Assembly (NCBI GenBank): GCA_945913015.1
Contig: CAMECH010000021.1
Coordinates: 1 to 46,376 of the forward strand
Reading direction: 5' to 3'
DNA from: an uncultured Bacteroides sp.
GTDB lineage: Bacteria > Bacillota > Clostridia > Lachnospirales > Lachnospiraceae
DNA: 46,376 nucleotides
The notes under the pieces are model-generated. The model saw only the letters and a program-made list of their open reading frames with translations, was not told the origin of the DNA and did no database searches. This document shows, in pieces, positions 40,522-46,376 of this stretch (the first letter of the stretch is position 1; every line of letters begins with the position of its first letter). Position numbers and translations under genes: made by a program.

Positions 40522-41550
40522 TTACAGCATTTCAGCCATATCAAGAAGAAGTCTTTCTGACTCTTCCCATCCGAGGCAAGGGTCAGTGATTGACTTTCCG
40601 TATATACCTTCGCCAATCTTCTGGCATCCGGGCTCAATATAGCTTTCAATCATAACGCCTTTGACAAGTGATGCTATATCGGCTGAGTGACGGCGGCTGT
40701 GAAGAACTTCGCTTACTATTCTTACCTGCTCGGCATATTTCTTTCCTGAATTGCTGTGGTTTGCATCAACAATTACAGCACGGTTTACAAGATCGCGTTT
40801 TGAGTAAAGGTTAAACAGAAGCTGTAAATCCTCATAGTGATAGTTAGGTATGCACTGTCCGTGTTTGTTGACTGCACCGCGCAGAATTGCATGGGCAAGA
40901 GGATTTCCTGTAGTGTTTACTTCCCATCCGCGATATATAAATGACTGCTCCTGTTGTGCTGCAACGATTGAGTTGAGCATAACTGACAAATCGCCGCTTG
41001 TCGGATTTTTCATTCCTGCAGGAACATCCATGCCGCTTACGGTGAAACGGTGCTGCTGGTCTTCAACAGAACGGGCACCGACTGCAACGTATGAAAGAAT
41101 ATCTGAAAGATATCTGTAATTTTCAGGATAAAGCATTTCGTCGGCAGTGCTGAGTCCGGTTTTTTCAAGCACATCCATGTGGAGCTTTCGGATTGCGATA
41201 AGACCTGCAAGCATGTCAGGAGCCTTCTGGGGATCCGGCTGGTGAAGCATTCCTTTGTAGCCCTCACCCGTAGTTCTTGGCTTATTTGTATAAACTCTCG
41301 GAATAATAATAATCTTATCCTTTACTTTTTCCTGAACCTTTGCAAGACGTGAAGTATAGTCTAATACGGCATCTTCATTATCAGCAGAGCATGGACCGAT
41401 GATTGCGATGAACTTGTCACTGCTTCCGGTTAAGACATCCTTAATCATGGCATCTCTTTCATCTTTAATTTTTACACATTCCGCTGATAACGGATACTGC
41501 TCACGGATTTCAGCAGGAACCGGCAGTTTTTTCACAAATTCAAAACTCAT
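40522..41550 (-). CDS. aroF: 3-deoxy-7-phosphoheptulonate (DAHP) synthase, class I
   Basis: This is the first enzyme of the shikimate pathway, condensing phosphoenolpyruvate and erythrose 4-phosphate. Class I AroFGH features are FIAIIGPCSADNEDAVLDY, IIIIPRVYTNKPRTTGEGYKG-like, GARSVEDQQHRFTVSGMDVPAGMKNPTSGDL-like, NYHYEDLQ, VDANHSNSGKKYAEQ and GVMIESYIEPGCQKI. At 343 residues it is full length. I start at the ATG at 41550 (MSFEFVKKL); the in-frame ATG at 41568 covers the GGGAG Shine-Dalgarno. The isozyme (F, G or H) cannot be told, so the symbol is provisional. A promoter lies about 55 bases upstream. Confidence 0.93.
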   Translation of the reverse strand: MSFEFVKKLPVPAEIREQYPLSAECVKIKDERDAMIKDVLTGSSDKFIAIIGPCSADNEDAVLDYTSRLAKVQEKVKDKIIIIPRVYTNKPRTTGEGYKGMLHQPDPQKAPDMLAGLIAIRKLHMDVLEKTGLSTADEMLYPENYRYLSDILSYVAVGARSVEDQQHRFTVSGMDVPAGMKNPTSGDLSVMLNSIVAAQQEQSFIYRGWEVNTTGNPLAHAILRGAVNKHGQCIPNYHYEDLQLLFNLYSKRDLVNRAVIVDANHSNSGKKYAEQVRIVSEVLHSRRHSADIASLVKGVMIESYIEPGCQKIGEGIYGKSITDPCLGWEESERLLLDMAEML

Positions 41551-41603
41551 TTTTCTAACCACTCCCAAATATGTAAATTAAATTTTTTGCAATATACTTT
41601 ATA

Positions 41604-41632
41604 ATTATAGTATGTGAAACGGAAAAAGTAAA
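41604..41632 (-). promoter_or_regulatory. Predicted promoter of the DAHP synthase gene
   Basis: On the minus strand TTTACT (41632-41627), a 17-base spacer and TATAAT (41609-41604). No T-box, attenuator peptide or riboswitch is seen in the short leader. Confidence 0.45.
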
Positions 41633-41659
41633 CGACTTTTCGGAACTTGTCGCATTTAA

Positions 41660-41688
41660 TTGATATTAAAGCGATAAATTGCTATAAT
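41660..41688 (+). promoter_or_regulatory. Predicted promoter of the M24 peptidase gene
   Basis: TTGATA (41660-41665), a 17-base spacer and TATAAT (41683-41688), 33 bases before the start codon. Confidence 0.6.
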
Positions 41689-41720
41689 AAATTTAAAATA
41701 ATTGTAAGAAGGACATGAAA

Positions 41721-42785
41721 ATGGGGCTTGACTCAAAAACAATTTTAAAAGAAATCGATGCTGACGCAGTGTTAATAACTGATGAATATAACATAAGATA
41801 CGTAAGCGGTTTCACAGGCGGTGAGGCGGTGCTTTATGTATCGCCGTCAAGAAGGGTGCTTATAACAGATTCAAGGTACACAGAGGCGGCCGGTAAAGAA
41901 AGCGATTTTGAAGTGGTTGAATGGAATTCATCACTGCGCAAAGAAGAGATACTTGCGGAGTGTATACATGACGACAAAGCGGAAACGCTGGCATATGAGG
42001 ATAACTCAATGCTCTGCAGTGAATTTAACACATTTTGCAGCCGGCTTACGGAGATTAAAAGGTGGCTCCCGGTTGGAAATGCATTAAATGACTTAAGAAG
42101 AGTTAAAACACCGCAGGAACTTGAGTATATGCGCAGGGCTGAGAGTATAGGGGATGAAGCATTTGCAAGTCTTCTCAAGGTTATCAGACCGGGGATGACA
42201 GAGCTTGAGGTGGTAGCTGAGCTTGAGTATCAGATGAGAAAATGCGGCGGACAGGGAACAAGCTTTGATACTATCGCGGCATCAGGACTTAATTCATCAA
42301 TGCCGCACGCGGTTCCGTGCGAAAAGAAGCTTGAAAAAGGTGATTTTCTGACTTTGGATTTTGGATGTAAGTATAATGGATACTGTTCGGATATGACAAG
42401 GACGATTGTAATCGGAAAGGCAGATGAGAAGCAAAAGGAGATATACAATATAGTGCTGCGTGCCAATCTGGAAGCAGAACAGATGCTTCGTGCGGGTTTA
42501 AGAGGCTGTGATGTCGATAAAGCAGCAAGAGATATAATCGCAGAAAAAGGTTATGGGAAATGTTTTGGACACGGGCTTGGACACAGTGTAGGATTGTTTA
42601 TTCATGAGAGTCCGAGACTGTCACCTAATGATTCTACAGTATTGCTTCCGGGAATGATTGAAACTGTTGAACCCGGAATTTACGTGCCGGGATTTGGCGG
42701 TGTAAGAATTGAAGATATGGTAATAGTTACGCAGGACGGACATGAAAATCTGTCACATTCACCGAAGGAACTGATTGAGATTTAG
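41721..42785 (+). CDS. Xaa-Pro aminopeptidase (M24 family)
   Basis: This is a metallopeptidase that removes N-terminal residues before proline. The N-terminal creatinase-like domain (about 1-125) precedes the pita-bread domain. The metal ligands are visible: two Asp in FLTLDFGCKYNGYCSDMTRT, His in FGHGLGHSVGLFIHE, Glu in TVEPGIYVPGFGG and Glu in VRIEDMVIV. At 354 residues it is typical of the short PepP/YpdF class. I chose the ATG at 41721 (MGLDSK), 7 bases after AAGGA; the ATG at 41715 is too close. It is followed by the pyrimidine-nucleoside phosphorylase gene after 46 bases. Confidence 0.92.
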   Translation: MGLDSKTILKEIDADAVLITDEYNIRYVSGFTGGEAVLYVSPSRRVLITDSRYTEAAGKESDFEVVEWNSSLRKEEILAECIHDDKAETLAYEDNSMLCSEFNTFCSRLTEIKRWLPVGNALNDLRRVKTPQELEYMRRAESIGDEAFASLLKVIRPGMTELEVVAELEYQMRKCGGQGTSFDTIAASGLNSSMPHAVPCEKKLEKGDFLTLDFGCKYNGYCSDMTRTIVIGKADEKQKEIYNIVLRANLEAEQMLRAGLRGCDVDKAARDIIAEKGYGKCFGHGLGHSVGLFIHESPRLSPNDSTVLLPGMIETVEPGIYVPGFGGVRIEDMVIVTQDGHENLSHSPKELIEI

Positions 42786-42831
42786 TGTAAGCGTCAATTG
42801 ATAAAGCGCATTAAGAATGGGGGAAATTAGC

Positions 42832-44136
42832 ATGAGAATGTACGATTTGATAATGAAAAAACGGTCAGGGCAGGAACTTTCAACAGAGGAAATCAATTAC
42901 ATTGTAAATGCCTATACAAACGGACAAATACCTGATTATCAGATGTCGGCAATGCTTATGGCTATATATTTTCAGAAAATGAATGCGCGCGAAACCGCTG
43001 ATTTAACGATGGCTATGGTAAATAGCGGGGATATCATGGATTTGTCCGAAATTAACGGAGTTAAAGTTGATAAGCACAGTACCGGAGGTGTCGGAGATAA
43101 GGTAACACTTGTACTAAGTCCTATGGTTGCGGCATTGGGCGTTCCGGTAGCTAAGATGTCGGGGAGAGGACTTGGACATACAGGGGGAACGATTGACAAG
43201 CTTGAGAGCATTCCGGGATTTATAACCTCAATGGATTCAAAACGTTTTATAGAGCAGGTAAATTCAATCAATATTGCTCTTACAGGACAGACAGGAAATC
43301 TGACTCCGGCCGATAAGAAGATATATGCCCTTAGAGATACCACGGCGACAGTTGAAAGTATACCTCTTATTGCCAGCAGTATAATGAGTAAAAAGATTGC
43401 TTCCGGTGCGGAGGTAATCGTTCTTGATGTGAAGTGCGGCAGCGGTGCATTTATGAAAACAGAAGAAGATGCAAAGAAGCTTGCAAGGCTTATGGTTGAT
43501 ATAGGTAAACATGTCGGACGCAGTACGATAGCAGTTGTTACCGGAATGGATGAACCGCTCGGATGTGCTGTGGGCAATACGCTTGAAGTTATTGAAGCTA
43601 TAGAAGTACTTAAGGGCAGAGGTAGCAGGGATGTTCTTGAGGTAAGCCTTGTACTTGGTTCGCTTATGCTCGTCGGAAGCGGAATTGCGGAGTCACAGAC
43701 CAAAGCGCGAATGATGCTTGAAAAGACGATATCTGACGGAAGTGCGCTTAATAAGTTCAGAGAATGGATATCGGCACAGGAAGGGGACGTAAGGGTTGTT
43801 GATGATTACAGCGTATTTGAGCAGGCGAAATTTAGAATTGAGGTAAAAGCACCCATGAGCGGTTATATCAGTCATATGAAATCCGATGAAACCGGTATGG
43901 CAGCAATGATACTCGGAGCAGGCAGGGAAAAGAAAGGTGATCCTGTAGACCACGCGGTCGGAATTGAACTTATCAAAAAAACAGGCGACTATGTAAATAA
44001 GGATGATGTGATTGCAATAATTGATGCAAATGATGAAGCTAAGGCCAAAGAGTCGATGCAAAGACTTATGAATGCATATGAATTTACACCGGATGCAGTA
44101 AAAAGACAGCAGCTCATTATAGATATTATAAAGTAA
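42832..44136 (+). CDS. pdp: Pyrimidine-nucleoside phosphorylase
   Basis: The enzyme cleaves uridine, thymidine or deoxyuridine with phosphate to base and (deoxy)ribose 1-phosphate. Conserved pieces are MYDLIMKKRSGQELSTEEI, GQIPDYQMSAMLMAIYF, VDKHSTGGVGDKVTLVL (phosphate site), MSGRGLGHTGGTIDKLESIP, LRDTTATVESIPLIASSIMSKK-like, and VLDVKCGSGAFMKT. At 434 residues it is full length. I use the ATG at 42832 (MRMYDL) 9-10 bases after GGGGG; the in-frame ATG at 42817 sits within GAATGGGG. It is probably cotranscribed with the peptidase gene. Confidence 0.94.
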   Translation: MRMYDLIMKKRSGQELSTEEINYIVNAYTNGQIPDYQMSAMLMAIYFQKMNARETADLTMAMVNSGDIMDLSEINGVKVDKHSTGGVGDKVTLVLSPMVAALGVPVAKMSGRGLGHTGGTIDKLESIPGFITSMDSKRFIEQVNSINIALTGQTGNLTPADKKIYALRDTTATVESIPLIASSIMSKKIASGAEVIVLDVKCGSGAFMKTEEDAKKLARLMVDIGKHVGRSTIAVVTGMDEPLGCAVGNTLEVIEAIEVLKGRGSRDVLEVSLVLGSLMLVGSGIAESQTKARMMLEKTISDGSALNKFREWISAQEGDVRVVDDYSVFEQAKFRIEVKAPMSGYISHMKSDETGMAAMILGAGREKKGDPVDHAVGIELIKKTGDYVNKDDVIAIIDANDEAKAKESMQRLMNAYEFTPDAVKRQQLIIDIIK

Positions 44137-44201
44137 TGGATTGACATCAATGAATATAATTGATAAAGTTATAGTTATATTTTTGTAAGGAGTATATATG
44201 T

Positions 44202-45143
44202 ATGGAAATAGTTTTTCAGTTTTTACTGTTGGTTGCCGGATTTGTTCTTTTGGTTAAAGGTGCTGATGTTTTTGTTGATGGTGCGGCGGGGATTGCGGAT
44301 AAATTCGGAATTCCACAGCTTGTCATCGGTCTTACGATTGTAGCCATGGGAACGAGTGCACCGGAGGCTGCTGTAAGCATAACGGCTGCTTTCAACGAAA
44401 GTGCGGATATAACGATAGGAAATGTGGTCGGAAGTAATATTCTTAACATTCTTGTTATTCTTGGATTGTCGGCAGTAATTACTGTTGTGCCTGTTCAGTT
44501 GTCAACGCTTAAATATGAGATCCCGTTTATGACAGCTATTTCTGTATTGCTTCTGATTCTTGGACTTGACGGCAATATTGCATTGTTGGACGGAATTATT
44601 CTTATTGTGCTGTTTGCGCTTTTTATTGCATATACGATAAGAATGGCAATGAAAGAAAAAACTCAGCAGGATGAAGAAAGAGAAGAGAAGAAGTTTTGGC
44701 TATTGCTTTTGATGACTTTGGGCGGTCTTGCATGTGTAGTTCTTGGAAGTAACGTCACAGTTAATGCGGCAACAAGGATTGCTACCATATTCGGAGTGTC
44801 GGAAAGATTTATAGGACTTACAATCGTGGCACTCGGAACCTCACTTCCGGAGCTTGTTACGTCTGTAACGGCAGCAAGGCGCGGAAATGCAGATATTGCA
44901 ATCGGAAATATAGTCGGAAGTAATATTTTTAATATTTTATTTGTAGTAGGTCTCACATCACTGGTAACAGCAGTTCCGTTCCAGCCGAGATTTATCATTG
45001 ATTCACTAGTAGCAATAGGTTCGGCAGTGCTTTTGTTTGTGGCAGTCCTGCCAAAAAAGAAGTTAAACCGTCTGGCAGGAGTAATTATGCTTGCGGCATA
45101 CGCAGGATATTTTGTATATCTGCTGTCAGTAGCTTCCGTATAA
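44202..45143 (+). CDS. CaCA-family sodium/calcium exchanger (YrbG-like)
   Basis: The 313-residue inner-membrane antiporter has about ten helices and the two alpha-repeats of the CaCA family: GLTIVAMGTSAPEAAVSITA with GNVVGSNILNILVILG in the first half, and GLTIVALGTSLPELVTSVTA with GNIVGSNIFNILFVVG in the second. A charged cytoplasmic loop (KEKTQQDEEREEKK, about 149-162) separates the halves. It likely exports Ca2+ in exchange for Na+ or H+. AAGGAG precedes the ATG by 8 bases. A terminator follows. Confidence 0.93.
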   Translation: MEIVFQFLLLVAGFVLLVKGADVFVDGAAGIADKFGIPQLVIGLTIVAMGTSAPEAAVSITAAFNESADITIGNVVGSNILNILVILGLSAVITVVPVQLSTLKYEIPFMTAISVLLLILGLDGNIALLDGIILIVLFALFIAYTIRMAMKEKTQQDEEREEKKFWLLLLMTLGGLACVVLGSNVTVNAATRIATIFGVSERFIGLTIVALGTSLPELVTSVTAARRGNADIAIGNIVGSNIFNILFVVGLTSLVTAVPFQPRFIIDSLVAIGSAVLLFVAVLPKKKLNRLAGVIMLAAYAGYFVYLLSVASV

Positions 45144-45165
45144 TCAGTATAAATTAATAATATAA

Positions 45166-45227
45166 AAAGCCTGTATTACAGGCGTGACTTTGAACATTTC
45201 ATCGTCCGCCGGAAATACAGGCTTTTA
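45166..45227. terminator. Bidirectional intrinsic terminator
   Basis: AAAAGCCTGTATT (45166-45178) pairs perfectly with AATACAGGCTTTT (45215-45227) over 13 bp, with an inner loop of about 36 bases. It lies between the converging exchanger and Rpn-family genes. Confidence 0.8.
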
Positions 45228-45260
45228 TGGTGTCACAGACACCGTAATAATGTATTAAAT

Positions 45261-46151
45261 TTATTTCCAGTACTGCTGCATATACTTTTCGGCTTCATCG
45301 TATGAAAGACTAAAATTCTGTACTATCTTTTCTTTGGTCTCATCCGCTGATATGTCCAGTTCCCGGCAAAGCCCTATATAAGCTGTGATTCCCTCGGCAA
45401 GTCCCTCAGCACGACCCTCGGCAAGTCCTTTCTGTATTCCAATATCCAAAATATTCATTCTCACAGCCTCCCATTCTTCTGACTGCTTCACTTCTTCAAC
45501 TACCTTGTCAAGCTTTACTATACGTTCATCCTGCACTATTATCTCGGGATTGTCAAGCCTTGTATTCTTCATGTACTGTAGGAGGCTTACAAGCTCGGGG
45601 CGGCCATTTCTGCTGCTCATGTTAAGAAACAGCTTCGTTGTTCCATCCTCAAGGTGCAGCCCCTGTATCTCCTCACACTGCTCTGTAAATGTGTACATTG
45701 CAAGGTCTTTCTTGAAAATGTCATCCTGCGTTATAAAGATAACAACAGTGGACGGCAGATTCTTGTAAAGCGTCTCCCTGCCTGACTTTAACACCGGAGT
45801 ATCAAGCAGCCCCTGATAATATCTTGAGCGCTTCCTAACATCATCATGGTCTGAGTCATTCTGCATCTCCATGTCAAACTGACGGTTGTCAAATGACTTC
45901 GCCCATGCATCAAGGCGGATTGCCCGCTTTCCTTCCTTGTTGAGCACAACCTGCTCAACCTTAACCTCGTCAAGTTCAATGTCCTCATCAAGAATAATGC
46001 TCAGGGTGTTGCGGTAGGCTTCCTTGTTCTTCATAACCGACAGAAACAGGGCAAAATCACTCAGATTAAGCTCATACTCAGGACCAGACTCATAATTTGA
46101 ACCAGCCGCAAGTTTCTCATTCTTCACATCAACTAAAACTTCATCTGTCAT
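45261..46151 (-). CDS. Rpn-family PD-(D/E)XK nuclease / transposase-like protein
   Basis: The 296-residue protein belongs to the PDDEXK_2/Rpn group (recombination-promoting nucleases, often annotated as putative transposase). N-terminal part: SDFALFLSVMKNKEAYRNTL, LDEDIELDEVKVEQ, then RAIRLDAWAKSF ... RQFDMEMQ, the Asp ... Glu-x-Gln catalytic pattern, and RSRYYQGLLDTPVL. A helical C-terminal region holds the Ala/Glu/Gly repeats GLAEGRAEGLAEGI usual in this family. I start at the ATG at 46151 (MTDEVL), 9 bases after AAGGA. The ATG at 46157 is nearer the Shine-Dalgarno, and an upstream extension to 46226 lacks one. The closest gene (exchanger) converges; no partner is seen. Confidence 0.85.
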   Translation of the reverse strand: MTDEVLVDVKNEKLAAGSNYESGPEYELNLSDFALFLSVMKNKEAYRNTLSIILDEDIELDEVKVEQVVLNKEGKRAIRLDAWAKSFDNRQFDMEMQNDSDHDDVRKRSRYYQGLLDTPVLKSGRETLYKNLPSTVVIFITQDDIFKKDLAMYTFTEQCEEIQGLHLEDGTTKLFLNMSSRNGRPELVSLLQYMKNTRLDNPEIIVQDERIVKLDKVVEEVKQSEEWEAVRMNILDIGIQKGLAEGRAEGLAEGITAYIGLCRELDISADETKEKIVQNFSLSYDEAEKYMQQYWK

Positions 46152-46376
46152 ACACATGCTTCCTTTCTTTAGTTGCTCGCAGGAAGCACCATAACTCCCT
46201 GCCTGATTATTGGGATAATTAAGCAAAGAGTTCGTAAGACGGTCAAAGACCTTAAAGAATTATAGAAAATTTTAATAAGAACTTTAATTGCTTGTTTGCA
46301 TTGTAGCATAAAAGATTATAGAATACAAGAGTTTGTTTGGTAAAATTTTATAGAAAATATTATACAAGATTGTGAG
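46152..46376. other. AT-rich upstream region of the Rpn gene, end of window
   Basis: About 225 bases without a convincing gene. It contains the Rpn ribosome binding site and, further out, AT-rich sequence with short repeats of TATAGAAAATTTTA (near 46259 and 46348). No clear promoter or tRNA is seen. Confidence 0.3.

Noticed and set aside
42972-43703. A 243-codon minus-strand frame inside pdp
   Set aside because: It is rich in Ser, Ile, Thr and Pro as expected from reading a conserved gene backwards, and pdp itself is unmistakable.
45376-45430. CRISPR-like or tandem DNA repeat near the Rpn C-terminus
   Set aside because: The GCAAGTCC/TCGGCAAG pattern encodes the Ala-Glu-Gly protein repeats common in this family, not spacers and repeats.
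1-46376. Prophage or integrative element spanning the window
   Set aside because: No integrase, portal, capsid, relaxase or transposase is seen, and most genes are core functions.

Overview
The window looks like a chromosomal segment of an anaerobic, low-GC Gram-positive of the class Clostridia, most likely family Lachnospiraceae. The evidence is a set of endospore genes (gpr, spoIIP, spoIVA, a spoVB-type flippase, spoIIM), families that I know mainly from Lachnospiraceae (DUF438-HHE-PAS, DUF5721, DUF5688), a FeoA-FeoB fusion with a small Cys-rich partner, a CIRCE (HrcA) operator, and strong AGGAGG-type ribosome binding sites. Genus and species cannot be fixed from the sequence alone. I see no rRNA, CRISPR array, transposase or integrase. 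There is one tRNA (Arg-CCG).

Layout. 1-1000: the tail of a TPR protein fused to a DnaB N-terminal domain, then two tiny membrane-protein ORFs in the same frame separated by one TGA. 1169-4584: DUF438 hemerythrin/PAS protein, small membrane ORF, lipase-like hydrolase, and holA. 4585-4726: a hairpin-rich repeat-like element that carries a 46-codon ORF. 4723-6375: a membrane-anchored CBM2-GH5 cellulase. 6486-9318: rpsT (minus strand), then gpr-spoIIP (plus strand). 9433-13096 (minus strand): DUF1540, lepB, htpG with CIRCE, and DUF5721. 13264-15894: acetylxylan-esterase-like hydrolase and spoIVA. 16057-18963: a homocysteine methyltransferase/MTHFR fusion and DUF5688. 19189-23784: tRNA-Arg, an anchored protein of unknown function, rluF, ligA and metA.

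The accessory part is 23790-25600. An islet of about 1.5 kb is bracketed by a perfect 29-bp direct repeat. It holds a PD-(D/E)XK-like protein, a broken small ORF, a PBECR-like nuclease and degenerate repeat copies, followed by an XRE regulator. 26057-29211: a bacterial PH protein, a DMT permease and the spoVB-type flippase. 29432-33040: iscS-iscU-mnmA plus an AlkD-like protein, a sulfur-transfer cluster in which the desulfurase feeds both Fe-S assembly and tRNA 2-thiolation. 33145-35723: the ferrous iron uptake pair. 35739-45143: a GH13 enzyme, an aspartate aminotransferase-like enzyme, proC, NUDIX, spoIIM, aroG/F (minus strand), an M24 peptidase, pyrimidine-nucleoside phosphorylase and a CaCA exchanger. 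45261-46151 (minus strand): an Rpn/PDDEXK-family protein.

Most of the window is ordinary core genome. The parts worth a second look are the direct-repeat-flanked nuclease islet, the hairpin element inserted in a translational junction, the recurrent GGAATGGRG leader in front of several unrelated genes, the TPR-DnaB_N fusion, and the unusual htpG control region.
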